Assembly: GCA_902805475.1 (NCBI GenBank)
Contig: CADCSX010000023.1
Location: forward strand, 1,674,001-1,738,000
DNA: 64,000 bases
Direction: 5' to 3'
From: Entonaema liquescens
Taxonomy: Eukaryota > Ascomycota > Sordariomycetes > Xylariales > Xylariaceae
Both the position numbers and the translations under genes were made by a program. A model generated the notes under the pieces. That model saw nothing but the letters and a program-made list of their open reading frames with translations. It was not told the origin of the DNA and searched no databases. Positions 10,956-23,381 of the stretch are shown piece by piece (position 1 is the first letter of the stretch; each line of letters begins with the position of its first letter).

Positions 10956-11697
10956 TCAAGCTCTCTTGATCTCCCATTTCAGGTCCTTAATACTAACTTC
11001 ATCGTTGGCCTTCTCATCATAATCATACCACTCGCCTTCCTGTAGATCAATCCCTTCGAACTTGGTGTTCGACTCGATGCCATCTGCCAGCCATTCTCCC
11101 TATACCAAAGAAGTTTAGCCAAGTGGAAAAGACAATCAGGTTTGAAAATTGTCCCCGTACTTACCTCTGGAGTGAAATCCGTAAACTCTAAGCCGCGGCA
11201 GTCGAACTCGATGATGGACTGCTGCTTGGGCGGCTCGCCTTGCGCATAGGCCTTCGGCGCCGTCTTGATCGAGCAAGAGGACTCTCGCTGGATATAAAAT
11301 GGTTAGAAATATGCGCACCCATTACAAACACAACGAGTGTTGCGATGCGGACCAACCTTGCAATTCTTGCACTTCCATACGAAGTTTGCCTCTCCTCTGC
11401 TCCCACTCAACTCGTTGGTCTCCTATAAATAATATAATATTAGCAACAAGAATTTGTAGATGTAGGGCGTAAGTTGATGCTCTTACAAATCTGCTAACCG
11501 CAACCGGCTTCCCATGCGTCTCCCGACACGAGGTACACTGGACCGTGAAGGTATACCAGAACGGGCTATCAGCAGTATCCTTGGGTCGGAGGTCGGTAAC
11601 CCTATATACTCCCCTTTATCAGCCAGGAACAAATTTGCGAAATTCGTTGCTATATTCCATACCCGTTTAGTTCCGCTGTTAATGTGAGCGCATACAT
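10956..11697 (-). CDS. DUF866 / CXXC zinc-binding protein (CZIB, C1orf123-like)
   Basis: Five exons, complement(10956..11099, 11165..11287, 11357..11422, 11487..11601, 11663..11697), give 160 residues, the same length as human CZIB. The protein is a small conserved eukaryotic zinc-binding protein of unclear function, possibly linked to metal or heavy-metal-domain partners. Seen: MYALTLTAELN at the start; a first zinc knuckle QCTSCRETHG with two cysteines; a second knuckle WKCKNCKRESSC; then EFDCRGLEFTDFTPEGEWLA and the acidic end EGEWYDYDEKANDEV, followed by IKDLKWEIKRA. Introns are 65, 69, 64 and 61 bases, each joining in frame. No exon is longer than 144 bases, so the gene is easily missed by simple ORF scanning. 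Confidence 0.92.
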
Positions 11698-12483
11698 TGC
11701 GATCGGATTTCTTTTTGTGTTTTTAGGTATTGCGCATATTAGATGAGGGTCGATTTGGATGGTTGAGCCTCAACTGATACAATATTCTCGAAGCAATGGA
11801 TTATCGCTTTAGTAGGGGCACGGTGTGACCTTGGATTATGCATTTAAAAAGAAGCTAAACTATTAAGAGGCAGCTATGTAGTACCTACGTACCTATGAGG
11901 ATGGGGTGATAACTCTCATGGAAATCACTGTATAGCATGATGAGATCTTGAAGGTTACTTAAAAGTACACTAATAGGAGGCAAGGAGTTTCTAAGGGTAA
12001 TATTTTTACGAACTGAGAGACAAATAAAATGTGTGGTTCTACTCCATAGCATAGCATACTCTGGCCAAACGGGTACCATTATTTCAGGGGTATTGCCATA
12101 CTATGACAAGTTCGCGGGCAGCTTATACTCTTCGCTTCAAAGATGCTCAACATATCAATCATTTCTTATTATAAACCCATTTTAAATATATTAAAATATT
12201 ACTAAGGAATCTAGCATACAGAACGCTACACGCTATGATTACTATGCAATAATTGCCATTCCGCCATCCTTGTCCCATAGAAAGCACATGAATAACGGCC
12301 AACTTTTCGTATCGTAGCTCGTTCGTCAATCGTCAATCAAACAAATGCACCATGCCGCTATGCCAATAATCTAATCAAACACTCGGGAAGTCTAAGTCTC
12401 GCCCATCCTATAAGCACAATCCAAGCAACACGTGTGAGAGGAGAGTAGAGGCGAGAATCGTAGGTCGTAGCACGCGCTATCCC
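11698..12483. other. Intergenic upstream of the CZIB gene
   Basis: 786 AT-rich bases lie between CZIB and the 3' end of the F-box gene. GTACCTACGTACCTA occurs at 11881-11895, one of the recurrent GTACCTA-type motifs. No credible frame is present. Confidence 0.4.
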
Positions 12484-14481
12484 CTATAGCTTCCGCTTAA
12501 ACATGTACGAACCATACATGCCACCAACTTCGGCGCAGGCAATGGGTATCTTGCGCATACCCCAAAACGAGGCGCCCATCTTCCAAGATCGAAGACCGGT
12601 GTCCCTAGGTCCGTCCTCGGGGCTGTGAACACGGACAAGCCAAGCCCTGCTACCATTCTCCATCACTGTCCATCCCAGCTGTTTTACAACCGGCGACTTT
12701 GCTAATCGGGGGTATAAGTCGTCCGTAACCTCAATTACTTCCAAGGGCGAAGAGAATTTCTTCATTATTGACGTATTTCGACCAAACATAGTAATCAAGT
12801 CGAGTTCTGTTGCCGTATAATCGGAAAGATCCAAATATTTAAGCGAGTGCGGGACCCATTCCAGCTCTTCATCTATGTTATCATCGCTACTCTCATCGGG
12901 CACAAAGAGACGATCGATATCGGTGATCTTCAATCTCCGACCCAACGCAAGCTCCTCTAGATGTTTTGTCAATGGACGCAGTAAATCAATGTGCGAAGCA
13001 GCCATTTTGCTACCCTTCAAGCTTAGCGAGCGTAAGCTATGAGGAAGAATTGGTATCAGCTTGGTCAGATCATCCTCGTCCAGAAGTTGGTGGCTCCGCG
13101 CATCTACTCCAAGGCTCAGCACCACTAATCCCTTAACTGCGGGGTGGTTTGCAAGGAAATTGATGATGACATCTGCCGTTAGGAGTTTGCATTTGGACAG
13201 GTTCAGGTGCGTGATCCTGGCGTTATGCGGGATGGATAGGAGCGCCTCGTTCGTAACCCGAGTTCCTGCAAGGTCTAGGTGGGTTAAGTTCCCTAGACGG
13301 GGGAGCAACGTCTCAAACACGGATGCGGGCAAAGTAATGCATTTGTGTAAGGACAGCCGAGAAATCGAAAGCGCTTCGGGCCAATCGGACAGGAGGATAG
13401 ACTGGAAGGCATTCTTGAAAAGAGTCGACGAGCAGCCGCAAAAGTCGATACCCTGTAACCTCTCAAGCCCGAAAAATAACTTCCGCAAAACATTGGCATC
13501 TATCTCGTCTTCGATATACTCCTGCGCTAAGAACTCACGAAGGAAAGGGGTCAGCTCTAAGCATTGCATCAAAGTCTCGGGTGTTAGGTTGCGAGTAGTG
13601 GCTCGCTCGCTTGCGGTTGCGAAAAGGGTCGTGGGGTTAAAGTGGCTGAAGTCCAGCCGCCGCACAATAGTCCCCAGTTCTTTGTTCTGTGCGATGTGGG
13701 ACAAGAACTTTCGAAAAATCCTCGAATGTGGGATGGTAATGTTCTTGTAGAGCGCATTCAGCGTCGCTGAATGCAACGTTTTCGACGTCAGCAACAAGGA
13801 CATGAGATCCACGTTCCGAGCGGAAACTCCATTAGGTGGGACATCGAGGACGAGGTGATCGATGATCTGACCTATATTTATGGACCCTTGTAAGATGCTT
13901 ATTCTAGTTACCAGGGCGACATTCTATTCGACTTACCAAGTATCTCCGCGGGCAACTTCTCAATGGTGGACTGTCCTGGAGGAGGTCTTTCGGGATCCTT
14001 CTTCTTAATTGGGGCGCCGGGGACCATACAATCTTCAAAGCCTGTAAATCTCCATAACTCTTGCTGGCCTGTCTCCCCTCACACCTATCTGCTTCCAGCC
14101 TTGGAAGCCCTCGGCGGCGACAGCTGGGAACCAACAGCCATGAAGCCTACTGTTCGGCTGAGTCACGGGAGGAATGAACTGGGTCTGCGTGGTCATTTCC
14201 GGGGGCGAAGGTAGGTCGTCAACGGCTTCTTCAGCTTCTTCAGCTAGCTTAGAGTAAGAGGATATCTTGGTGGAGGTAAAGTTCTGAGCTAAATCTGAGT
14301 CGGCCTCTCGTACGGAAGAGAAAGAGGACCGAAGAGATTTGTCCGGCGGAGTTGTGTTTTCGGGAGGGTCCATAGTGTCACGCAGGCTGGGTGTAGGGCT
14401 TTGATTAAGTTTGCTGGAAATATGCTTCAAGCTTGGGCGTCGCCCAACAGGAGAGGGAGAGGAGGTGATTGTTCGATCCAT
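12484..14481 (-). CDS. F-box / leucine-rich-repeat protein, apparent frameshifts near the F-box
   Basis: F-box proteins recruit substrates to SCF ubiquitin ligases; leucine-rich repeats bind the target. Exons are about complement(12484..13871, 13937..14041, 14085..14481), giving 629 residues as an intron model. Seen: a disordered Ser/Pro-rich N-terminus; HGCWFPAVAAEGFQGWKQI; an F-box beginning IEKLPAEIL; then leucine-rich repeats such as LTHLDLAGTRVTNEALLSIP and ITHLNLSKCKLLTADVI; and a conserved end WGMRKIPIACAEVGGMYGSYMF. Between 14011 and 14085 the coding frame changes twice. It can be modelled as a 43-base intron (14042-14084), but that intron itself encodes QASKSYGDLQALKIVW in a third frame, which I recall as conserved in this family. 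The alternative is two single-base deletions in G/C runs. The ATG at 14481 is preferred, since the frame upstream opens only with TTG. Confidence 0.83.
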
Positions 14482-17400
14482 AATCGGAAGATGTACCAGG
14501 GTTGCAGTCTGGCAGGCGAGCGATGCAAGATGTGGTATCAATAGCGCAATGGCACTTTTATTTTTTTATTTTTTTTTTTCCTTCCTTCCCCGGTAGGACA
14601 CGGCACGGCTGCTAACCGTCCTCCAAGGGCACCGGGCCAGGGCACCAGGTTTCACCAAAGGCAACCAGAGGATGCGAAGTAGGGCCAGGTCAACCCGGAT
14701 GGGCTTTTCTGTTAGTCAAAACACCGATTTCTTAGGTAACAGGTTTGGTTGGCGCAATGCGGGGAAGGATTGATGAGATATGGGTTTGCCGCCGGAATCA
14801 ATTATAAGTATAATTAAGATGTAGCTATTAAATGAACATGTGGTACGCGAATTGTTCCTGTTGGATCCTCGTTTACCGGGCTACCCAAAGAAATGGGGGT
14901 ATTATCGTCGTTCGGTTCTTTTTTTGTATTGGAGACCAGGAGTAAGTGAAAAAAAAGAATACTAAGGGGGGGTTAGTTATTAGTTCTTCATACGTAAGTA
15001 TGGAGTATGAGTCTATGAGAGGAAAGAAAAAAAAAACACCAAAGAAGGAAGCTACCGGGTTGCACGTGTACGGATAGGCTGTCTATCCTCTGTCTATCCA
15101 GTCTATCCGTTCTTCCTCTTCCCTGGCCTGCCAATATCAATAGTACAAAAATCCAAGCTCAAAATCGTCCGAGAATTTGGGTCTCGCTCTTCACCGTCTA
15201 ATTTTTATTAGGGGATGGTACCTAGTAGCAACATCTCGCGAACGAAGGGTCCGCAAGTGGCTAGAAATGGTACGAGCAAACCTCCCATGAGTCCATTGAC
15301 TATGGATTGGGTAATAGAAATAAAAGAATGGCATAGAGATGGATTCTTCTTTGTCACCTGAGCCAAACCCACCAACGCTTGTTGCCTTCAAGACTGGCGG
15401 CAAATGGTGCGAAATCCGAAAGCGCCTTGGCCATAAGCTCCGCTTAGATACTTATTTGGTAATGAGAATGTCAGACGACCTAGGCCTATTTGTTACGGGG
15501 CAATATCGTCATCGCGATGTGGGAATCTTTTTTTTTTTTTTTTTCTCTCTTAAACTCTGGGGAAAGTGGTAGAAGGGTAGTTCAAGTTTTTTTTTTTCTG
15601 GAGCTTCCGGAACGAAGACTGGCTTTTCCTCTCTCTGTTATGGGGGAAACTTAGTGGCTAAAAATCAAAGCTAGCCGAGTCTAGCGAAAGTTTAGTTCCG
15701 TAGCCCCATCTTGCGACGCTGCGTAGTCCGTAGGTGGTGTAATATTCTTGGCTAATTGGCGTTAAGACGTTCCTTCTCCTTTCCCCAGATTCGATTATAC
15801 AATTTACGCAGTACTTCCTATACTGCCTGTACTACCTGCTACTACGTACATAATGTATACTACATTACTGCATGTACTTGCCTCACTTGTACTTAAACCT
15901 CCAATAAATCATGTACGAAATTCATCTCGTATACCAAAGCGAGTCCCCTCCCCCTCCACCTCCATGACACTTTTTGAGGTAGTATTTGAGAATGGTGGCG
16001 GCTTATGAAAAATCACCGTATGAGTATGATCTGCTTGTTTTCTTACATGAAGACTTCATTTACGATGCTTGATCCGAGCTCCATCTCACTGCGATATCGC
16101 AGAGTTGAAATTATATCGTCTTACTACGTACATAATAGGGGGCGCTTTGTCGTCATCTTAGAATATGCCTAGTGACGTTGGTCTTGTGCCTATTATTCGT
16201 ACGTTTTCATTTCTTATGTATTCCCTTTACGTTGAGTTATATTCAAAGCTGTTTAATAATCATAAAGCTATATTCCAATCACATTTTGGTTAAATAATAG
16301 GAAAAGAGGGGAAGATTATATGAACACCAGACCTATACTAAGTCTTTGACCGCCTTTGGTTTTTGTCCTTGGTCGACTTAACCCGATGCTATGCTATATC
16401 GTATACTTCATTCCCTGAGCGCAGACTAGTGATATTAGGACATGTGTGAACAAGTTCACGTGGCCTTGGGGGAAAGAGTCATTCTGGAAAGAATCAGATA
16501 AATTAGACAAATCAGGTGCTCTAGGAATAAACATGCGGTTTCTAGATCTCCTCGGTAGGTGTTATTATTAGGTATTAGCCTCCTTTTACCATGCAATGTT
16601 TGATGCTTACCCCTTGTCTGCACTTGGCTGCACTTGTCTGCAGAAGACCGGGTGTGCCGATCTAGCTAAGCCATTGATACATCATATGCTGGACCTGCAG
16701 CTTTTAGTTAGATGATGCATAGTTGTTTGCGGGGAAATAGCCTCACGTCTTGTTGGTGAATTCCGGGAGGGCCAATCACTTTGCGTCTTATCTACTCCAT
16801 GTCCAACATTGCGGCTCATATTCCGGTCTTAAAGGGGAAAGCTACCGGGACGAAATGCTACCTAAACTTAAAACTACTTCAAAGTGGGTAGGTAAAGAAG
16901 TACGCAATTAAGTACCTACCTATTTAGTGGTACCGATTATGTGTGTAGAAGTACCTAAAGTGATAGAAAAGAGACCATGTTAACTCTTGGCTGTCTTTGT
17001 TCATAGTTAGGTAGGCGTTAAGAATATGAACAACTTTGTAATTGGGTATAGTTAGGTAATTTAGAAATGGTAAGGTATTATTTGGTAGACCTTATTATTC
17101 ACAAGTCTGACAAAACAACTTCTTACATAGGTATATGTAGTACCGAAAAACATCACATGTTCCGAGCGTGGTAGGTAACTCTCTACATAGGAGTTAACAA
17201 TGTACAGAAACGCCAATATCTACATATCTAATCCATGTTCCTATTGGCGTAGCAAATCTTCTCAAAAACATATCCCGAGCTGAAGGTCACTTTATCGACA
17301 CCTTTGCTGACCCTTTACCTACTTAGCCAGGAGTACCCTAAAGTAATGCTATGAAATTACTTGAGGTGCCCCAGCCCAAGGTTTAAAACTCCTGAGACGC

Positions 17401-17557
17401 CGATATACGTGAGGTCCTATTGCATCCCCAACCCCAAATGCCCTGTTGAATGTCAATCGTCATATATGGCTAGATGCCGAACACCATAACTCCATAGATT
17501 CCACGTAGACACTTGGTATACCGTTAGAAGTCGATGTGCAGAAGAAGAAAAAGTAAA
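14482..17557. other. Gene-poor 3 kb spacer
   Basis: No frame here has a recognisable family or plausible splicing. It contains long T-tracts (about 15529-15544 and 15587-15596), GTACCTACC-type motifs near 16913, and repeated short CTGCACTTG/GTCTGCA words near 16617-16640. The end near 14482 is the F-box gene promoter. Confidence 0.4.
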
Positions 17558-19747
17558 TCATCTGCCATTTACTTTCTTCCCGGCCCTCATACGATCCTTG
17601 CAATTATCGCAGTACCATTTCACTAAGAAATCATTAGCTGATTTACCCCCGATGCTTGAAGTTTGATGAACTTACTATTCGACGGTGGGGCTGCTTTCAG
17701 GCCGACGCAATCGAGATGGAACCACTCTCGTTCACAATCATCCGCATCGCATGCGACCATCTCACCATAACTGACGCCATTACAATAGCAATATAATGGC
17801 TCGTCAGCATCAACATCAGCATCATCATCTCCCTGTACGCTGCCGTTCGTATCTTCATTTGCCAGCCGAGCCGCAAGTTGCTGAGCTGCGCCTTTCTTGT
17901 GGCTCCTCTTCCCGTTCGCAGTCGATGCATTTCGAGATGATCGGGACCGTGGCGGAGGATCTGGGAATGATCCCAATGCTGGCGTTGATGGTTTACTAGC
18001 TCGCCCGCTCTTGGTGGTAACAACAGTTGTAGATGCTGTCGAGGGGGTTTGTATACCATCCCCCCTGAATTCCGCATCGTCGCCTTTGGGTACAGCTTTG
18101 TTACCTGTTGTGACGGTACTAGTACTAGCGATGGTCAGAACTGTTTCTTCCCTAGAGGCCTCAATTTTCACGGTTGCCGCGGTTTCCTTGCTTTGCTTGG
18201 TGTCAGATGGGGGACGAGCACCATTATACCCCATCATAAGCTCTGGAGTTGTAGCCGCAATGCCATTTGGCCTATTCGAAGCAGATGAAGCCGGTCGCTG
18301 TCGGCCGTTCTCTACATTAGACTGAATCGAGTTTTGTCTGGCTCGCGACGATGCAGGGCGTGCAGAGGTTGTAGAGGGTGCAGGGGAACCGCGGACCACG
18401 ACTTTAGGATCAAAATTCGGTTGGATTGGAGACGCCGCGATAGAAGGAGAAAGTGCGGCAGCCGCAGCAGTCGTTTTACTAAGGGGGGATCTCTGAGTTA
18501 ATGGACTGAAATGGATGGGGTGTAGAAGTAGGGGGAAATGCTCACCTCTTTTTTGAGGTACCGTTTACAGTGGGAAGAGCTTTGCGCTTCTTCGGTGGTT
18601 CAGGTGCAGGTGTTGCCCTAGGGCTAGAGTTTTTGGGTTTCGTTGTATTATTACCGAAGACAGAACTCATTGCGCGTTCCATGGCTTGCCCCCCATTAGC
18701 TGGTTTGTTGGCCTCGACCTTTCGTCTTTTGGATGGAGGATTCCCGTTGGGAATGTTCGTAACAGCGCCGGAAGTAATGCCCAATCCGACAGGCGCAGCT
18801 GTTTCGGCGGCTTTTCGAGCCTTGCTGCCATGATTATTGGTGGATGCCTTTTTTGTTGATTCTCCTCTGTGCTTGTTCTCGTGGTCATCTGCATCCGAGT
18901 CTTGATGCTGGTTCTTAAGCCCTTTCTTAGCTATGAGCGCTTGTTTCCTCGCGTCACTTCGTGCTGCAGCTTCTTCTGCAAGCTGTTGGGCTGCAGCTGT
19001 AATAGTAGCAGCTCCATCTCGTCGCGATCGCTCGGCTTGATTCGCTCGATTAATCCTATTTTCTGGGTAGGCCCAGTGTGTAGTACTGCCCCATTTGGCT
19101 TCGTCGCTAAATTCACCCTCAAGATGAGGCCAGACATCATTGATCCGAGCTAGTTGTTTAGATAGCGCCTCGTTCGCAGTCGATATGACGTGGTTCTTTT
19201 CTTCTAGCGACACTAGCATTTCCTGCACTTTGAGGGCAGTTTGATGAAATAGCTGACGTCGCGGAAGATTACTCGGGTTGAAGACCGTAGAGCTGTAGTT
19301 GTCATCGGTCGATCTGGGATTCCCATTTGCAGCGAAGCCACTCGAGCTATTCTGTGCGCTCATTGGAGTAGAGGCGGCGGCGACACTGCTGGATGCATCG
19401 TTGACGCTCCTCGGCTCAGGGGGTGTTGTCTTGAGAACGGCGTCGACAAGTTGGAAGAGGGTTTCTTCGGGAGCGAATATCTTAGCGTCGACTTCTTTTA
19501 GAAGAGTGAAATGTCGAACGAGGTCTTTAGGGAGTGATGTTATAGTATCGGTAAAGTATGTGATTGCGGGGAAGATCTCAATAGGTTGATCATGATTGTG
19601 GCCGCTTCCAAGCGAATCTCTGCCAGCAAAAGTACGGGTTGTGCCGGACGACGTTCGCGGGGGATTTGCTCGGGTTTGGCGAACGGGTTGAGCTCTTCTG
19701 CTCGAAGACGGGCCAGCATCTGCTTGAGGTAACTTCGCAGTCTTCAT
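17558..19747 (-). CDS. ING-family PHD-finger protein (Pho23-like)
   Basis: ING proteins bring histone deacetylase or acetyltransferase complexes to nucleosomes by binding methylated H3K4. Three exons, complement(17558..17622, 17676..18478, 18546..19747), give 689 residues. Seen: an N-terminal ING helix region with [36 protein letters not shown]; a long low-complexity middle rich in Ala, Ser and Lys; and a C-terminal C4HC3 PHD finger with [27 protein letters not shown] and [11 protein letters not shown], split by a 53-base intron before KWYC. Yeast Pho23, in the Rpd3L deacetylase complex, is the closest role I can suggest from the [13 protein letters not shown] pattern; Yng2-like (NuA4) or Yng1-like (NuA3) roles cannot be excluded. 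Such length, through a disordered linker, is common in filamentous ascomycetes. Confidence 0.9.
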
Positions 19748-20757
19748 CTTTGCTTCTTGGGTGGGATTTAAATGGTAGGGTTGGTCGAGATAGGAGACGC
19801 GAGAAAGACGGGAAGTAGATTTCTTGATCGAGAGGTTCGGAGACTTTGCGAAGGAAGTCAGTTAACAAGAAGCTTCAATAAATGAAGGCTATGTCATTTT
19901 GAATATAAAATAGACAAATGGTAGTAGAGGTAGTATCAAAGGGAATGAAGGAAAAGCTTCATTGAAGGGGGGAGGCGCAAAACTACTACGATGATGTGGA
20001 CGACCGGATGGATGAGATTTATTTAATTGAGTCGGCCAGAAAGTAGTACTCTGCACTGCTGCACTACTGCACTGCTGAGTTTCAGTTGCTAAGTCCCCAT
20101 TTGCGCGCGGGTTTCTATCGGCGGGCAACCTTCTAACTAGCAATGTGGGCTTGTACTGCTTGTACTGCTTGTACTAGGCACGGAAGCGGCATTTCAACTG
20201 CCTTGATTGGGCAGCTGTCATTAGGGAACCCAGAAAACAAGCGACCGTTGATCCGATAGTTAATCCGCACATATGCCGATAAGATAAGAAAAAAACAATG
20301 ACTTCAATAGCCAAGACTTGGACTCTCCGCTCACACTCGCAGTTCCCTGCAAGCCTCGGTACATACAGTACGTCCGCGAACACGTTACCTAGCCCGCGTT
20401 TTACCGCGCAATTCCACTCGTATATTCTTATAAGCTTCTACTACATGTATATAATAGTTATGTTGAATGAAAATAGGTAGATAGATAAATAAATCTAAAG
20501 TCAGCATAAATTTTTAGATTAAAGAACGATCCAGCCTCTGTTTATATGTAATGTTAGGTCTGGTACCAATCTGTCATTGTATTGCACTTTCAACAATGCT
20601 TACGTTCATTGAATAAGACAACTATCTTCTACAATGCATTATTTATCCTAGGCCACAAGATTCAAGCACTGGCAAGTATGCACCGCATCTGATAAAATGA
20701 CATCGGTCGAATACGCCTCAACGCCAATACAAAGGGTATGCTACATTATTCATCCAC
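19748..20757. other. Intergenic: ING gene promoter and Rer2 3' flank
   Basis: About 1 kb. It contains short direct repeats, CTGCACTGCTGCACTACTGC near 20051-20075 and TGTACTGCT three times near 20153-20174. Short open frames have no family pattern. Confidence 0.4.
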
Positions 20758-21852
20758 TCATTTCCGCGATCCCTCCTTCTCCGTGAGCTTCTTTTGCCGC
20801 CATTGCCATTCCAAAAGAATAGGAATAAAGTGCCACAAATCAAACTCGGGCCACAGACACTTCAAGAAGAATATCTGGGTATTCTCATGGCACTGCCATA
20901 ACATGAAATCGCTCAACCTTGTGACGCCACTAGTCCGGATGAAAATATCAAGAGGAGGGCACTCAGCAGTATAAGTATGACTATTGATAGTCTCAGCTGT
21001 GATACTTTCCGGATTTTGGAACCTGGTAGGTTTCACTGGAGTTGACTGTAGAGGCGGCGAATCTGGATCCAAGGCCGTAGTAGAGGACATGGAATCATCC
21101 ATGTCCGATACACCATTCTCATCCGGGGAAGAGTCCATGGGTGAGGAAGAGTCCGACTTTTTCGATCTGTTAGATCTTATCTTCTGTGTGATTCGCGACT
21201 GTGAGAACGGCGTGTTGCTTAATCGAGGTGATGTCGTGTATTCATCTACCGTGGCTTTTATTGCACTGGTCATTTCAGCCCTAGAGGTATAAGGGAAACA
21301 AATGTTGAGCACAGCACTAACACGTATAGTTAGCAACCCCTTCTAATAATTTTTATGGAAATATACTTACTCTTTATTATGTTTTGTCATCTCAATGGCT
21401 TGGTCGACGTAGGGTAACACATCGTCCGGAATCAGATCACGTTCTCCCAACACTCGGATGCCAGCACCGTACCGATCCAGAAGCTCGCCATGCTGAACAA
21501 GTTGTTCCAGCTTAACTTTAGCCATTGCCATCAGGCCACTGACCTCATGCCTAGGCCGATTGAAGTTTTCGATACTAAATGCGTATACGGTAACAACCTT
21601 AACACCACATTTATAGCAAATCTCGAGCACCCTCGCCAAGGCCTCAAACCCCAGGTGGTGGCCTTCTATAGTTTCAATCTTGTGGTTCTTAGCGAAGCGC
21701 CTATTCCCGTCCATTTCGAAAGCCACATGCCGAGGTATGGGTCCTTGTTTTAAGGTGCCTATGAGCAGTTCTCGACCACTTCTAATAACCCATTCTGCTG
21801 GAGGGGATTTTAGGATCCAGTTCCTGGCATGAGAGAGGTATAGGTCGGACAT
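20758..21852 (-). CDS. RER2: Dehydrodolichyl diphosphate synthase (cis-prenyltransferase, Rer2/Srt1 family)
   Basis: This ER-associated enzyme extends farnesyl diphosphate with isopentenyl diphosphate in cis to make the dolichol precursor for protein glycosylation. Two exons, complement(20758..21316, 21371..21852), give 346 residues; the 54-base intron has a TTGCTAAC branch site. Seen: HVAFEMDGNRRFAK with the catalytic Asp at 48; GHHLGFEAL; TVYAFSIENFNRP; AVLNICFPYTSR across the intron; and the C-terminal signature RTSGVTRLSDFMLWQC and CLWPEFDLWHF. An insert of about 90 residues rich in Ser, Pro and Asp lies between the two halves, as often in filamentous fungi. The final RxG motif of human DHDDS-type chains is not evident. 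It diverges from the Dsc2-like gene. Confidence 0.93.
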
Positions 21853-22501
21853 GATTAAATTCGATGATGATAATAAAAAGAGAGACGATTAGGAGTTTAA
21901 CAACTCTTGTTTTAAGAGAGAAGTAAACAAGCGTAGGAGTGATTCAAGGAAAATTAAAGATTTTGCATTGTAAAATGATGACGACGATGGTGGCTGTTAA
22001 CCGTTATGAAATGAATTTGGGAATGATAAGTGGAATGTTTGCATGTTCATATGATTAATAGCATAGAGGCTCAGCTAGAAGTGCTGCGAAGCTTATCGAT
22101 AATGGCGCTAGAATTGAGTTTCAGCTGTCGTTGGATCCTTGACCCTGTAAGTTAAGTCAGAAATACTTGGTATAAGGATATATATGTATTAAAGCACTGC
22201 AGCCATTAAGACACCCTGGCCATGAACTTAAATACGACTGACTAGGATTATTGAAAATACGCAGGTACTTACACATGTTCAATTCTCGTCGAGCAGTCCC
22301 CGTCTAAGAAACAGCTATCACATTAACAACTTGAACAGCATTGTTTCCTGTGTTTGCGGCCTTGCACATATATCACATCTAGCTGCAATTGAGTACGGCA
22401 AGAATCATATCATTGACCAGAATAATTACAGTGCTATATTGGCACGTTGACGGACGATCTACAATGCGCCGATAGTTATCGCAGGACCTCGAGTTGACAT
22501 C
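21853..22501. promoter_or_regulatory. Divergent promoter between Rer2 and the Dsc2-like gene
   Basis: 649 bases separate the two start codons of these head-to-head genes. It is AT-rich with no assignable motif. The regulatory role is inferred from layout only. Confidence 0.4.
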
Positions 22502-23381
22502 ATGTCCTTTACTAATGCGCCGGTGACGCGCAGCCTCGTCTATGGGCTTATTGGGATATCTATAGCCGTCAGCCTGCTCGATATCAAGCATTACTTCTAT
22601 ATACTAGTCGACTTACATCTTTGGCAATTCCACCAAACATGGAGAGCCCTCATTTATCAGCTGTGCTACACGAATTCCACTGAGGTGTTGTTCGCCGCCA
22701 TGACTCTATACAATATGAGAACAGTTGAGAGGATGTGGGGATCTAGGAAATTTGCGGTAAGAGCAACTCATTATTACAAGATTGGCGCATCTAGCTAACG
22801 GCGGGTATACTATAGACATTCATATTCGTTACCTCGTTATTCACAAGCTGGTTGACTCCCGCAGCTTTGGCTCTCTTTTTACGACCGCTTACGTTTGGGT
22901 TCTTCAACTACCTCCCTGCCGGACCTACGCCTGTAATATTTGCGATTCTGGCTCAATATCATGCTATGGTTCCCACCATCTATAAATATAAGATAGCTAC
23001 ATCGACGTCTGCTTCAACAGACGATCCGACGCAAGGCATTACGTTCTCTGACAAGTCATACCGGTACCTCCTTGCATTTCAGTTAGCTCTCTTCAGTGGC
23101 CCGGATCCCTACTCGGCGCCCTGGTTGGGTGGATGGTAGGTCTTTCATGGAGGATGGAAGTTCTACCACGGTCACTAATACGATGGCGATTACCGGGATG
23201 GGTCGTAGGGATGCGAACACAGAGAAGGAGCCAAGAATTCGAGGGCTTGCGGAGAAGACTTGAGGGAGAAGGCGCATCTACAGCCGCAGCAAGCGGCGCA
23301 CAGAGTCAAGCAGATGGCGAGGGCGGAAGACGTAGGACAATGGGTCAACAAGTTATAGATCAGTTCCAAGGGGCATTTTAG
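22502..23381 (+). CDS. Dsc2-like rhomboid pseudoprotease (DSC E3 ligase subunit), apparent frameshift
   Basis: Exons 22502..22756 and 22816..23381. In fungi the Golgi/ER DSC ubiquitin ligase activates SREBP and removes orphan membrane proteins; Dsc2 is its rhomboid-fold subunit. Seen: several hydrophobic segments; DIKHYFYI; HQTWRALIYQLCYTNSTEVLFAAMTLYNMRTVERMWGSRKF; FNYLPAGPTPVIFAILAQYHAMVP; and DKSYRYLLAFQLAL, then in the next frame GSLLGALVGWMVGLSWRMEVLP. The C-terminus is Ala/Gly-rich and ends DQFQGAF. A frame change at about 23088-23094 (GCTCTCTTCAG) needs one added base and then restores the conserved helix. No GT-AG intron of usable length is available there. No rhomboid Ser-His dyad is evident, as expected for a pseudoprotease. 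No UBA domain was recognised. Confidence 0.78.
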
